From Gemmobacter nectariphilus DSM 15620 (GTDB lineage: Bacteria; Pseudomonadota; Alphaproteobacteria; Rhodobacterales; Rhodobacteraceae): a DNA stretch of 64,000 bases. Location: NCBI RefSeq assembly GCF_000429765.1, contig NZ_AUCM01000013.1, positions 1 through 64,000 on the forward strand, in the 5' to 3' direction. Below the pieces are notes generated by a model. The model had not been told where the DNA came from. It saw only the letters and a list, made by a program, of their open reading frames with translations, and made no database searches. A program made the translations under genes and the position numbers. Of this stretch, positions 29,703-38,508 are shown piece after piece. Position 1 is the first letter of the stretch. Every line of letters starts with the position of its first letter.

Positions 29703-31976
29703 ATGATGGACGCTTTCGGCACGGCGCAAGGTGGACGGCGCGAGGATATCCGGTTTCTCAAGGGCGAAGGCCGCTATGTCGATGACATCGCGCCGGCCGG
29801 GGCGCTGTTTGCCGCCTTCCTGCGCGCCCCCGTGGCCCATGCGCAGATCGCCGGGCTGGACACGGCCCCGGCGCTGGACGTGCCCGGTGTGCGGCTGGTG
29901 CTGACCGCCGATGACCTGCTGGCGGCGGGCGTCAAGCTGGGGATGCGCGGCTATGCGGTGACCGGCCCCGATGGCCGGCCCGGCGCGGCCCCCGAACGCC
30001 CGGTGCTGGCCCGTGGCCGCGTGCGCTTTGTCGGCGAGCCGGTGGCCTGCGTCATCGCCGACAGCGCCGCCGCCGCCCGCGACGGGCTCGAGGCGATCGC
30101 GGTTGACTTCCACGATCTGGAACCCAAGCTGGATACCGCACCGGGTGGCACGCCGATCCATGACGAGGCACCGGACAATGTGGGCTATCGGTTCGAACTT
30201 GGCGATGCTGCGGCCACCGAAGCCGCCTTTGCCGCTGCCGCTCACCGGGTCAGCGCCCGGATCGAGGACAGCCGCATCATCGTTGCCAGCATGGAGCCGC
30301 GCGGCGCCTTTGCCGAATGGGAAGATGGGCGGCTGCATCTGTGCGTGAACGGGCAGGGTGTCTGGGGGCAAAAGGCGCAGCTTTGCGCCCAGCTGGGGCT
30401 GGACCCCGATCAGGTGCGCGTCACCAACCCCGATGTGGGCGGCGGCTTTGGCATGAAGGCCATGGCCTATCCGGAATATTTCGTCATCAGCCATGCCGCG
30501 CGGGTGCTGGGCCAGCCGGTGCGCTGGATGTCTGACCGATCCGAGGCGATGCTGACCGACAATGCCGGCCGCGATCTGGTCTCCGAGGTGGAGCTGGCCT
30601 TTGACGCCGGGCTCAAGCTGACGGCCTATCGCGTCAACACCTTGTCAAACCTTGGGGCCTACAACTCGCAATTCGGGCAGGGCATCCAGTCGGAGATGTT
30701 TTCCAAGGTGATGACAGGGGTCTATGACATTCCGGTGGCGCATCTGGCGGTGCAGGGGATCTATACCAACACCACGCAGGTCGATGCCTATCGCGGCGCC
30801 GGCCGGCCCGAGGCGATCTATGCGCTGGAATCGGCCATGGATCATGCGGCCCGCGTTCTGGGGGTTGACCGTTTCGATCTGCGCCAGCGCAGTTTCATCC
30901 GCGACTTTCCCTATCGTACCGTGGCCGGGGAAAACTACGATGTCGGGGATTTCTCGGGCCTTCTGGGCAAGCTGGTGGCCGAAGCCGATGTGACCGGCTT
31001 TGCCGCCCGGCGCGCTGGCAGCGAAGCGGCGGGCAAGCTGCGCGGCATGGGCCTTGCCTGTTACATCGAGGCGATCCTGGGCCAGCCGACCGAACATGCG
31101 CAGGTCGATTTCGACGAGGATGGCGGGGTCACCCTGCGGGTCGGCACGCAGTCGAACGGGCAGGGGCATGAAACGGTCTATGCCCGGTTCCTTGCCTCGG
31201 AAACCGGCATTCCCGAAGATCGCATCCGCATCCTGCAAGGCGACAGCGACCAGATCCCGGCAGGCGGCGGCACGGGCGGCTCGCGGTCGGTCACCATCCA
31301 GACGACGGCGACGCGCAGCACGGTGACGCAGATGGTGGCGGCCTATGCCGACTTCCTGACGCCGGAACTGGGCGATACCCCCGCCTTTGAAGATGGCGCC
31401 TTCCGCGTGCCCGGCGCCAACCGCAGCATTTCCATGCTGGATGCGGCGCAGATGGCCCGTGCGGCCGGCCGGACCGATCTGCTTTCGCACCGGACCGAGG
31501 CGCGGATCACCCAGCGATCCTTCCCCAACGGCGCCCATCTGGCCGAGGTGGAGATCGATCCCGAAACCGGCCGCGTCACGATTGACCGCTATACGATCGT
31601 CGATGATTTCGGCACGCTGCTGGCGCCCGAACTGGTGCTGGGCCAGGTGCATGGCGGCGTCGTGCAAGGCGCGGGGCAGGTGCTGCTGGAACAGGTGGTC
31701 TATGACGATCTGGGCCAGCCGCTGACCGGCAGCTTCATGGATTACGCCATGCCGCGCGCAACCGACATGCCGTTCTTTGCCATCTCGTTTGCCCCGGTTC
31801 CGGCCACCGGCAACCCGCTGGGCATGAAGGGCTGCGGCGAGGCGGGAACGGTCGGGGCCATGGGGGCGGTGGCGAATGCCGTGCGCGATGCGCTGGCCGG
31901 GCAGGGGATCGGCTGGGCTGACATGCCCTTTACCCCCGCGCGCGTCTGGGCTGCCTTGCAGGCCGCGCCCTCATGA
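29703..31976 (+). CDS. Xanthine dehydrogenase/CO dehydrogenase-family molybdenum subunit (CoxL form II-like)
   Basis: 757 residues, the usual large-subunit length. GAGGGAGA precedes the ATG. The active-site loop is QVDAYRGAGRPEAIYALE, the AYRGAGR type of form II CoxL-like proteins, not the AYxCSFR loop of true CO dehydrogenase. The catalytic glutamate lies in GMKGCGEAGTVGAMGAV, and cofactor-contact regions such as NPDVGGGFGMKAM and GGGTGGSRSV are readable. The medium FAD subunit and small iron-sulfur subunit normally encoded alongside are absent here. A hydroxylase of aromatic or heterocyclic substrates is likely, but partners must be elsewhere. Confidence 0.88.
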   Translation: MMDAFGTAQGGRREDIRFLKGEGRYVDDIAPAGALFAAFLRAPVAHAQIAGLDTAPALDVPGVRLVLTADDLLAAGVKLGMRGYAVTGPDGRPGAAPERPVLARGRVRFVGEPVACVIADSAAAARDGLEAIAVDFHDLEPKLDTAPGGTPIHDEAPDNVGYRFELGDAAATEAAFAAAAHRVSARIEDSRIIVASMEPRGAFAEWEDGRLHLCVNGQGVWGQKAQLCAQLGLDPDQVRVTNPDVGGGFGMKAMAYPEYFVISHAARVLGQPVRWMSDRSEAMLTDNAGRDLVSEVELAFDAGLKLTAYRVNTLSNLGAYNSQFGQGIQSEMFSKVMTGVYDIPVAHLAVQGIYTNTTQVDAYRGAGRPEAIYALESAMDHAARVLGVDRFDLRQRSFIRDFPYRTVAGENYDVGDFSGLLGKLVAEADVTGFAARRAGSEAAGKLRGMGLACYIEAILGQPTEHAQVDFDEDGGVTLRVGTQSNGQGHETVYARFLASETGIPEDRIRILQGDSDQIPAGGGTGGSRSVTIQTTATRSTVTQMVAAYADFLTPELGDTPAFEDGAFRVPGANRSISMLDAAQMARAAGRTDLLSHRTEARITQRSFPNGAHLAEVEIDPETGRVTIDRYTIVDDFGTLLAPELVLGQVHGGVVQGAGQVLLEQVVYDDLGQPLTGSFMDYAMPRATDMPFFAISFAPVPATGNPLGMKGCGEAGTVGAMGAVANAVRDALAGQGIGWADMPFTPARVWAALQAAPS

Positions 31977-33043
31977 TCCGCATCGGGGACATCATCGACT
32001 GGCTGGAACGCCCGCCCATCCGCGCGACCAGCCCGGAGCCCGGCCGCGGACCCGCCATTCATGTGGTGATCCTTGATGGCACGATGTCCTCGCTTGATCC
32101 TGGCCACGAAACCAACGCCGGGATCACCTGGCAATTGCTGAACGAGGCGCGCAGCACGGCGCGCCTGTCGCTGTATTACGAACCCGGCCTGCAATGGCAG
32201 GGCTGGGGGCAGGCGCTGGATGTGGCGGCCGGGCGCGGCATCAACCGCCAGATCCGCCGGGCCTATGGCGTGCTGGCCAGCCGCTATCGGCCCGGTGATC
32301 GCATCTTCCTGTTCGGCTATTCGCGCGGGGCCTATGCGGTGCGCTCGCTGGCAGGGCTGATCGACCGCATGGGCCTGCTGCGCCGCGAAGAGGCGACGGA
32401 GCGCGCGGTCCTGCTGCTTTACCGGCATTACCAGACCAACCCGCACAGTGCCGCCGCCCGCCGCCTGTCGCGCCGCCTGTGCCATCCCGATGCCAGCATC
32501 GAGATGATCGGGGTGTGGGATACGGTCAAGGCGCTGGGGCTGCAACTGCCGGTCCTGTGGCGTTTCACCGAGACGCCGCACCGCTTTCACAATCACGAGC
32601 TTGGCCCATCGGTGCGCCGCGGCTATCAGGCGCTGGCCTTGAACGAGACGCGCGCCGTGTTCGAGCCTGTCCTGTGGACGAGCCGCGAAGATTGGCCCGG
32701 TCGCATCGAACAGGTCTGGTTCCGCGGCGCCCATGGCGACATTGGCGGGCAGATCGGCGGCTTTGTCGCGGCGCGGCCGCTGGCCAATATTCCGCTGACC
32801 TGGATGCTGGACAAGGCCGAAGGCTGCGGCCTGCCGTTGCCGTCAGGCTGGCGCGCCCGGTTTCCGTGCGATCCGGCGGCGCCCATGGTCGGGACCTGGC
32901 AGGCCTGGGGCAAGATTTTCCTCAACCGTCATCGCCGGATCATCGGGCGCGATCCGTCCGAACGCATCCATCCGACCGCCGTGACGCCGTCGGGCCCGCA
33001 GGCGCCTTCGGGCGCTCTTGGGCTGCCGCTGGCCAGCCCCTGA
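31973..33043 (+). CDS. DUF2235 alpha/beta-hydrolase-like protein
   Basis: 356 residues, with the start overlapping the molybdenum-subunit stop (ATGA). The nucleophile elbow IFLFGYSRGAYAVRSLAG (about residue 115) matches the GxSxG serine-hydrolase motif of DUF2235. The N-terminal strand HVVILDGTMSS and the later WFRGAHGDIGGQIGG block carry the likely acid and histidine. Members include type VI secretion phospholipase effectors and uncharacterised cytosolic hydrolases. No secretion gene is nearby and there is no signal peptide, so an intracellular role is more likely. The coupling to an oxidoreductase subunit is unexplained. Confidence 0.82.
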   Translation: MIRIGDIIDWLERPPIRATSPEPGRGPAIHVVILDGTMSSLDPGHETNAGITWQLLNEARSTARLSLYYEPGLQWQGWGQALDVAAGRGINRQIRRAYGVLASRYRPGDRIFLFGYSRGAYAVRSLAGLIDRMGLLRREEATERAVLLLYRHYQTNPHSAAARRLSRRLCHPDASIEMIGVWDTVKALGLQLPVLWRFTETPHRFHNHELGPSVRRGYQALALNETRAVFEPVLWTSREDWPGRIEQVWFRGAHGDIGGQIGGFVAARPLANIPLTWMLDKAEGCGLPLPSGWRARFPCDPAAPMVGTWQAWGKIFLNRHRRIIGRDPSERIHPTAVTPSGPQAPSGALGLPLASP

Positions 33044-33074
33044 CGGCGGGGGCGGCTTTGGCGGAAGCAGCGCG

Positions 33075-33145
33075 CAGGGGGCCTTCTGCCCCCTCTTGGC
33101 CTGGCGGCCAATTCACCCCCGAGGATATTTGGATCAAGGCGAAAG
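33075..33145 (+). repeat. Intergenic GGATATTT element, copy 3, long form
   Basis: GCAGGGGGCCTTCTGCCCCC hairpin, then TTGGCCTGGCGGCCAA, CCCCCGAGGATATTT and GGATCAAGGCGAAAG. It lies 30 bases after the DUF2235 stop in the same orientation and is an inverted near-copy of the element at 6163. Confidence 0.7.
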
Positions 33146-33272
33146 CCGGCGGGGGCGAGGACCGGCACCTCGCATGAAAGATACGGTGGTAGCGCGTGGC
33201 CGAAGTGCCCAGCTTGCCCTTGGGCGTCTGGCAGGCTAGTCCATCGGCCAACCCAAGCGCCCGGAGCCCGCC

Positions 33273-35015
33273 ATGGCCAATGACCCCCGCAGGCCGCGCC
33301 TGTTTTCCCGTCTGTGGGCCGACTATCTGCGCCCCCATCGCCTTGGCATGGCCTTTGCCTTTGTGGTCCTGTTGATCGAGGGCAGCACGCTGGCCCTGCT
33401 GGCCTGGATGCTCGAGCCGCTGTTCGACCGTGTCTTCGTCGCCGGGGACGGTGCGGCGATCTGGTGGGTGGGTGGGGCGATCTTCGGCCTGTTCGCGGTG
33501 CGGGCGCTGACCTCGGTGGTTTCCAAGACGCTGCTGACGGCCATCTCGCTGCGGTCGGCCACGCAGATGCAGGTCGATCTGCTGCGCCGCATCCTGACGC
33601 TGGACATGCGCTTCTTTCAGGACAACCCGCCCGGCGCGCTGATCGAGCGGGTGCAAGGCGATACGCTGGCGGTGCAGGGCATCTGGCAGGTCATGCTGAT
33701 GGGGATCGGGCGCGATGTGATCGCGCTGGTCTGGCTGATGGGGGTGGCCTTGCAGATCGACTGGCGCTGGACGGCTGCCGCGCTGGTCGGGGCGCCGCTT
33801 CTGTTGCTGCCCACGCTGGCCGTGCAGCGCTATATCCGCCGCAAGACCGCGGCGCTGCGGGTCCGCTCGGGCGAGCGGGCGACCCGGCTTGACGAGGTGT
33901 TCCACGGCATCGCCACCGTCAAGCTCAACCGGATGGAGGGCTATCAGGCCACGCGGTTCGAACGGATCGTGGGCGATATCGTCAGCGGTCAGGTCAAGAT
34001 GGCCTTTGGCCAAAGCTTCATCCCGGCGCTGATTGACCTGGTGACCGGGCTTGGCTTTTTCCTGGTGCTGATCCTTGGCGGGCGCGAGATCATCGAGGGC
34101 GAGCGGACGGTGGGCGAGTTCATGTCGTTCTTCACCGCCATGAGCCTGACCTTTCAGCCGCTGCGCCGTCTGGGTGCTTTGGCAGGGACCTGGCAGACGG
34201 CGGCGGCCAGCCTTGAGCGGATCTATGCCTTTCTGGATCTGCGCCCTGCCGTCGTCGCCCCGCCCCATCCTGCCCGCCTGCCGGCCAAAACGACGGTGGT
34301 CTTTGACGATGTCAGCCTGTCCTATGGCGAGGCCGAGGTCTTGCGGGGCCTGTCGCTGACCGCCGAGGGCGGGCAGCGCACCGCCATCGTCGGCCCGTCG
34401 GGCGCGGGCAAGTCGACGCTGTTCCACCTGCTGACCCGGCTGGTCGATCCGCAATCGGGCAGGATTTCCATGGGCGGCGTGCCGGTGGCCGATTTCGACC
34501 CGGCCGATCTGCGCAGCCAGATCGCGGTGGTCAGCCAGGATTCGTGGCTGTTCGACGAGACCTTGCGCGAGAACCTGACGATGGGGCGCAGCGATCTGAG
34601 CGAGAGCGATCTGCGCGCCGCGCTCGAAGCTGCGAATGCGGCCGAGTTCGTCGACCGTCTGCCGATGGGGCTGGACACCCCGGTCGGCCCGCGCGGCTCG
34701 GCCCTGTCGGGGGGACAGCGCCAGCGGGTGGCGATCGCCCGCGCCATCTTGCGCAATGCGCCGGTGCTGCTGCTGGACGAGGCGACAAGCGCGCTGGATG
34801 CGGCCTCGGAGCGGCTGGTCGGCGAGGCGCTGGACCGGCTGGCGGCCGGGCGCACCACGCTGGTCATCGCGCACCGGCTTGCGACGGTGCAGGGGGCGGA
34901 CCGGATCGTGGTGATGGACCGGGGGCAGGTGGTCGATCAGGGCACCCATGCCGAACTGCTGGCCCGCGGCGGGCTGTATGCGGACCTGTGCCGGCTGCAA
35001 TTTGCAGATGGTTGA
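33273..35015 (+). CDS. ABC exporter, fused permease-ATPase (MsbA-like)
   Basis: 580 residues. Six membrane segments occupy about residues 20-300, with the exporter loop MRFFQDNPPGALIERVQGD. The ATPase domain has Walker A GPSGAGKST, Q-loop VSQDSWLF, signature LSGGQRQR, Walker B VLLLDEATSALD and H-loop IAHRL. It would function as a homodimer in the inner membrane. MsbA-like lipid, peptide or drug flippases share this architecture, and the substrate cannot be told. It stands alone between two copies of the intergenic repeat, so it is probably its own transcription unit. Confidence 0.88.
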   Translation: MANDPRRPRLFSRLWADYLRPHRLGMAFAFVVLLIEGSTLALLAWMLEPLFDRVFVAGDGAAIWWVGGAIFGLFAVRALTSVVSKTLLTAISLRSATQMQVDLLRRILTLDMRFFQDNPPGALIERVQGDTLAVQGIWQVMLMGIGRDVIALVWLMGVALQIDWRWTAAALVGAPLLLLPTLAVQRYIRRKTAALRVRSGERATRLDEVFHGIATVKLNRMEGYQATRFERIVGDIVSGQVKMAFGQSFIPALIDLVTGLGFFLVLILGGREIIEGERTVGEFMSFFTAMSLTFQPLRRLGALAGTWQTAAASLERIYAFLDLRPAVVAPPHPARLPAKTTVVFDDVSLSYGEAEVLRGLSLTAEGGQRTAIVGPSGAGKSTLFHLLTRLVDPQSGRISMGGVPVADFDPADLRSQIAVVSQDSWLFDETLRENLTMGRSDLSESDLRAALEAANAAEFVDRLPMGLDTPVGPRGSALSGGQRQRVAIARAILRNAPVLLLDEATSALDAASERLVGEALDRLAAGRTTLVIAHRLATVQGADRIVVMDRGQVVDQGTHAELLARGGLYADLCRLQFADG

Positions 35016-35086
35016 GCGGGCAAGGGGGCCAGCCCCCCGTCGTCATCGGGCCTCGAACCAATGGCGCCCCAATGACGCCCCCCCCG

Positions 35087-35146
35087 CCAAAGGGGGCTGT
35101 CTGCCCCCTTTGGAAACCCCCGAGGATATTTCCGGACAGATGAAAG
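35087..35146 (+). repeat. Intergenic GGATATTT element, copy 4, with strong hairpin
   Basis: An 11-bp stem CCAAAGGGGGC / GCCCCCTTTGG with a TGTCT loop (35087-35113) is followed by CCCCCGAGGATATTTCC and GGACAGATGAAA. It lies 70 bases downstream of the ABC exporter and just before the convergent hisE end, where a terminator would be expected. Confidence 0.7.
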
Positions 35147-35153
35147 GGGCCGC

Positions 35154-35474
35154 TCAGCCTTTGGGGCGTGCGGCCTTTTCGGCAATCCCCGAGGTGCCTT
35201 CGCGCGCGTCCAGCACGGCCATCACCTGATCCAGCGACACATCGCGCGCGGCAAGCATCACCAGCAGGTGATAAAGCACATCCGCCGCCTCGGAGGCCAG
35301 CTTGTCGCGGTCGCCCTTGACCGCCTCGATGATCGCCTCGACCGCCTCTTCGCCGAACTTCTCGGCGCATTTTTCCGGGCCCTTGGCCAGCAGCTTGGCC
35401 GTCCAGGAACTGTCCGGATCGGCGGATTTGCGCGCCGCGATCGTGGCGGCCAGGCGGGTGAGGGTATCGCTCAT
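35154..35474 (-). CDS. hisE: Phosphoribosyl-ATP pyrophosphatase
   Basis: 106 residues, the full length of stand-alone HisE. It hydrolyses PR-ATP to PR-AMP in step two of histidine synthesis. The [20 protein letters not shown] and [14 protein letters not shown] motifs carry the conserved acidic residues of the all-alpha NTP pyrophosphatase fold. The ATG at 35474 overlaps the TGA of hisF, so the pair is translationally coupled. Confidence 0.95.
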   Translation of the reverse strand: MSDTLTRLAATIAARKSADPDSSWTAKLLAKGPEKCAEKFGEEAVEAIIEAVKGDRDKLASEAADVLYHLLVMLAARDVSLDQVMAVLDAREGTSGIAEKAARPKG

Positions 35475-36232
35475 GTCAGGCGCACCGGGATGCCGGCGGC
35501 CGCCATATGCGCCTTGGCCTGAGCGATGGTATAGGTGCCGAAGTGGAAGATGCTGGCGGCCAGAACCGCGCTGGCATGGCCCTCGATCACGCCTTCGACC
35601 AGATGGTCCAGCGTGCCGACGCCGCCGCTTGCGATCACCGGGATATCCACGGCATCGGCAATCGTGCGGGTCAGCGGCAGGTTGAACCCCTGTTTCGTGC
35701 CGTCCCGGTCCATCGAGGTCAGCAAGATTTCGCCCGCGCCCTTGGCCGCGACCGTGCGGGCGAAGTCCACCGCGTCGATGCCCGTCGACTTGCGCCCGCC
35801 ATGGGTGAAAATCTCCCACCGGCCAGGGGCGACCGTCTTGGCGTCGATGGCGACCACGATGCACTGGCTGCCGAAACGGTCCGCCGCCTCTGCCACCACG
35901 TCGGGGTTGGCGACAGCGGCCGAGTTGAACGAGACCTTGTCCGCCCCCGCGAGCAGCAGCGCCCGCACGTCCTGATGTGTGCGCACCCCGCCGCCCACGG
36001 TCAGCGGCATGAAGCATTGCTCGGCCGTGCGGGTGACCAGATCGAACATCGTGCCACGGTTTTCATGCGTGGCATGGATGTCGAGAAAGCACAGCTCGTC
36101 GGCACCGGCGGCATCATAGGCGCGCGCAGCCTCGACCGGGTCGCCGGCGTCGATCAGGTTGACGAAGTTGACGCCTTTGACCACGCGGCCATCAGCGACA
36201 TCGAGGCAGGGGATGATGCGGGTCTTGAGCAT
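35471..36232 (-). CDS. hisF: Imidazole glycerol phosphate synthase cyclase subunit
   Basis: 253 residues, the normal HisF length, starting [20 protein letters not shown] at 36232. The two catalytic aspartates are in CLDVADG and in the [13 protein letters not shown] strand; phosphate loops GGGVRT and SGGVGT are also present. It works with HisH (61074) to form IGP and AICAR. Here it is paired only with hisE on the minus strand, about 25 kb from hisH and 27 kb from hisA, unlike the usual hisA-hisF-hisE arrangement. Confidence 0.95.
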   Translation of the reverse strand: MLKTRIIPCLDVADGRVVKGVNFVNLIDAGDPVEAARAYDAAGADELCFLDIHATHENRGTMFDLVTRTAEQCFMPLTVGGGVRTHQDVRALLLAGADKVSFNSAAVANPDVVAEAADRFGSQCIVVAIDAKTVAPGRWEIFTHGGRKSTGIDAVDFARTVAAKGAGEILLTSMDRDGTKQGFNLPLTRTIADAVDIPVIASGGVGTLDHLVEGVIEGHASAVLAASIFHFGTYTIAQAKAHMAAAGIPVRLT

Positions 36233-36278
36233 GCGCCGATATAGGGCCATGCAGGGAAAAAGGGCAAGGGAGCGTGCG

Positions 36279-36677
36279 ATGCGGGTGATGGGTCTGGTGC
36301 TGGTTCTTGGCGGTTGCGCGGCGGCAATGCCCGTGCCGCAGCCTGCCCCGCCGCCTTCGGGGCGAGAAGCGAGGGTCGCGGCCGAATGCCGGATGCTGGC
36401 ACAGGCCCATGCCGAAACGCTTGCGCGCGGGCTGATGGCGCCGCCCGACATCCTGGTCGGCTGCCCGGGGCACGAGACGCTGCGCGATGCCATGCCGCTG
36501 GCGGCCCAGACGGCCGCGCTGCGGGCCGCCAATGCCGCGATCCTGCCCCCCGAGGTCGTGGCCAGCGGGGCTCAGGGCGCACGGATTTATCGGCGCATGA
36601 TCACCCGCGGCGTGCCCGAGGCGGTCGCGGCCCATGTCGCCCGGGGCCCGCTGTTTGCCGCCGCCGCCAAAGTCTAG
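36279..36677 (+). CDS. Small putative lipoprotein
   Basis: 132 residues from the ATG at 36279, with AAGGGA upstream. The signal [19 protein letters not shown] ends in an LGGC lipobox, so Cys-13 should be lipidated. The mature part is Ala/Pro-rich, then helical with cysteines at CRMLAQ and GCPGHE. No family is recognised. It is divergent from hisF with a very short spacer and is followed by an intergenic repeat copy. Confidence 0.65.
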   Translation: MRVMGLVLVLGGCAAAMPVPQPAPPPSGREARVAAECRMLAQAHAETLARGLMAPPDILVGCPGHETLRDAMPLAAQTAALRAANAAILPPEVVASGAQGARIYRRMITRGVPEAVAAHVARGPLFAAAAKV

Positions 36678-36699
36678 GCGTTCGGCCCTGCGGCTGGCG

Positions 36700-36727
36700 T
36701 TGCAGGGTATTTGAAGAAAGGTGAAGC
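36700..36727 (+). repeat. Intergenic GGTATTT element, copy 5, short form
   Basis: TTGCAGGGTATTTGAAGAAA followed by GGTGAAGC, about 25 bases after the lipoprotein stop in its orientation. It is close to copy 1. Confidence 0.55.
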
Positions 36728-36744
36728 AGCGCGCTACGCCTCCC

Positions 36745-36786
36745 CATTTCGGCTTGATGCAAATATCCCCGCCGGAGGCATCCGGC
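36745..36786 (-). repeat. Intergenic GGATATTT element, copy 6
   Basis: On the minus strand: GCCTCCGGCGGGGATATTTG then CATCAAGCCGAAATG. It faces copy 5 across 17 bases, making an inverted pair in the spacer before rplM. Confidence 0.6.
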
Positions 36787-36901
36787 ATTTGCCACGGGCG
36801 GTGTCGGCGGGAATCGGGGCGCGGACCGGGAAAATTGTGGTATCTGGATACCTTAATGCATAAGTCATTGAAATGTATGTAAACTATTCGAGTTGCCGCG
36901 C

Positions 36902-36930
36902 TTGACTGTGCGCCTTCAATCCTGCATACG
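36902..36930 (+). promoter_or_regulatory. Candidate sigma-70 promoter of rplM-rpsI
   Basis: TTGACT at 36902-36907 and CATACG at 36925-36930, separated by 17 bases, lie about 55 bases before the rplM start in an otherwise gene-free spacer. An AT-rich tract at 36836-36895 precedes it and could act as an UP-like element. Confidence 0.5.
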
Positions 36931-36986
36931 GCAGCATCCTTTCACGCCGGGGGTCCAGTGCCCCCGATGCAAGCACAGGTCAGACC

Positions 36987-37451
36987 ATGAAAACCTTCAC
37001 CGCAACCCCTGCGGACATCGAGAAGAAGTGGATCCTGATCGACGCCGAGGGCGTCGTTCTGGGCCGCCTCGCCACGATTGTCGCCAAGATCCTGCGCGGC
37101 AAGCACAAGCCGACCTTCACGCCGCACATGGACATGGGCGACAACGTGATCGTGATCAATGCCGACAAGATCCAGATGACCGGCGCCAAGCGCGACGACA
37201 AGGTCTATTACTGGCACACCGGCCACCCGGGCGGCATCAAGAGCCGCACCGCGCGCCAGATCCTCGAAGGCAACCACCCCGAGCGCGTGGTGACCAAGGC
37301 CGTCGAGCGCATGATCAGCCGCAACCGTCTTGGCCGTCAGCAGATGACCAACCTGCGCGTCTACGCCGGGGCTGACCACCCGCACGAGGCTCAGCAGCCC
37401 GAAGTGCTGGACGTCAAAGCCCTGAACCCGAAAAACACCCGGAGCGCCTGA
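36987..37451 (+). CDS. rplM: 50S ribosomal protein L13
   Basis: 154 residues. [40 protein letters not shown] and [16 protein letters not shown] are diagnostic for bacterial L13, and the length is normal for Alphaproteobacteria. It assembles early into the large subunit. It is the first gene of the standard rplM-rpsI operon, ending 2 bases before rpsI. Confidence 0.97.
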   Translation: MKTFTATPADIEKKWILIDAEGVVLGRLATIVAKILRGKHKPTFTPHMDMGDNVIVINADKIQMTGAKRDDKVYYWHTGHPGGIKSRTARQILEGNHPERVVTKAVERMISRNRLGRQQMTNLRVYAGADHPHEAQQPEVLDVKALNPKNTRSA

Positions 37452-37453
37452 TC

Positions 37454-37939
37454 ATGTCGGACATCAAATCGCTCGACGACCTGAAGGCAGCCGTGGCCGG
37501 CACCTCGGCCGCCGCCCCCGAAGAAGCCCCGCGTGAGCCGGTGCGCGATTCGCTCGGCCGTTCCTACGCGACCGGCAAGCGCAAGGACGCCGTCGCCCGC
37601 GTCTGGGTCAAGCCCGGCACCGGCAAGGTCATCGTCAACGGCAAGGACATGTCGGTCTACTTCGCCCGTCCGGTGCTGCAGATGATCCTGAAGCAGCCGT
37701 TCCAGATCGCCAATGTCGAAGGCCAGTTCGACGTGCTGGCCACCGTCAAGGGCGGCGGTCTGTCGGGTCAGGCCGGTGCGGTCAAGCACGGCATCTCGAA
37801 GGCGCTGCAGCTTTATGAACCCAGCCTGCGCGGTGCGCTGAAAGCCGCCGGCTTCCTGACCCGCGACAGCCGCGTCGTGGAACGGAAGAAATACGGCAAG
37901 GCGAAAGCCCGCCGCAGCTTCCAGTTCTCGAAGCGCTGA
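37454..37939 (+). CDS. rpsI: 30S ribosomal protein S9
   Basis: 161 residues. The alphaproteobacterial N-terminal extension (about 35 residues) precedes the S9 core with [20 protein letters not shown] and [20 protein letters not shown]. The C-terminus [11 protein letters not shown] is the tail that reaches the P-site tRNA. It is co-transcribed with rplM and followed by a strong terminator. Confidence 0.97.
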   Translation: MSDIKSLDDLKAAVAGTSAAAPEEAPREPVRDSLGRSYATGKRKDAVARVWVKPGTGKVIVNGKDMSVYFARPVLQMILKQPFQIANVEGQFDVLATVKGGGLSGQAGAVKHGISKALQLYEPSLRGALKAAGFLTRDSRVVERKKYGKAKARRSFQFSKR

Positions 37940-37962
37940 TCGGTTCCGCAAGGACTGTATCG

Positions 37963-37990
37963 AAAGGCCCGCCGTTCTGGCGGGCCTTTT
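37963..37990 (+). terminator. Rho-independent terminator of rplM-rpsI
   Basis: Stem AAAGGCCCGCC / GGCGGGCCTTT with a GTTCT loop, ending in TTTT, 23 bases after the rpsI stop. Confidence 0.85.
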
Positions 37991-38142
37991 GCGTTCCGGG
38001 GCCATGTGGTTTTCGCCCTTGGCGGTGTGTCAGCGACCAGAGGGGCGACACGCGTCGGCGCCTGCAAGGCCAGCCAGTCAGCCGGGCAGGTGTCCGGCCT
38101 GCCTTGGGTCGTCAGCCAATGCCGCGACAGACCGCGACGCAC

Positions 38143-38170
38143 AAAAAAAGAAGGCCGGATTGCTCCGGCC
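38143..38170 (-). terminator. Rho-independent terminator of the DUF1127 gene
   Basis: On the minus strand: GGCCGGA / TCCGGCC stem with a 4-base loop, then TTCTTTTTTT. It lies 27 bases past the stop of the DUF1127 gene. Bases 37991-38142 hold nothing else that I recognise. Confidence 0.8.
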
Positions 38171-38196
38171 CAGGAAGGGGACTTTTGCGGCGGGTC

Positions 38197-38418
38197 TCAG
38201 CCCTGCCAGAAGGGTTTGAGCGATTCGGCCCGTGCATCGACCGGGTCCAGCCCGATGTCGCGCAAAAGATGCGGGTCGAGATGTCGGATCGCGCGGCGGG
38301 TGCGGCGACGGGTTTCCCAAGCCACGACGATCAGCGCGATCGCCAGAACGATCCGCGAGAGTGGGGGCAAGGGGCGCATCGCGCTGTCAAGGGCGATGCC
38401 TGCATGAGTCGACGGCAT
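38197..38418 (-). CDS. DUF1127 small protein
   Basis: 73 residues from the third of three consecutive ATGs (38424, 38421, 38418), the one correctly spaced from AGGTGG. An N-terminal hydrophobic stretch (LSRIVLAIALIVVAW) is followed by the DUF1127 core TRRAIRHLDPHLLRDIGLDP and ends SLKPFWQG. Family members are small Arg-rich proteins linked to RNA turnover, phosphate or stress responses in Alphaproteobacteria. The hydrophobic segment before the core could anchor it in the membrane. It is divergent from the MocR gene, so both may share the palindrome at 38432. Confidence 0.85.
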   Translation of the reverse strand: MPSTHAGIALDSAMRPLPPLSRIVLAIALIVVAWETRRRTRRAIRHLDPHLLRDIGLDPVDARAESLKPFWQG

Positions 38419-38431
38419 CATCATCCACCTT

Positions 38432-38473
38432 TTGTATTGATACAATCCGATAAAGCTCGTATCAATCCCATAC
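38432..38473. promoter_or_regulatory. Candidate operator between DUF1127 and mocR-type genes
   Basis: A perfect 14-bp palindrome TTGTATTGATACAA (38432-38445) is followed by GTAT-N7-ATAC (38459-38473). ATACAATC recurs at the start of the MocR gene (38513). Such half-site sets are usual for MocR-type autoregulators; the link is inferred. The palindrome directly abuts the DUF1127 ribosome site, so binding could block that gene. Confidence 0.45.
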
Positions 38474-38508
38474 ATTGTGCTGATGGCAGCCACCAGAGAA
38501 ACTTTGTG

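Noticed and set aside
29703-31976. Aerobic CO dehydrogenase large subunit
   Set aside because: The active-site loop is AYRGAGR, not AYxCSFR, and the other two subunits are absent.
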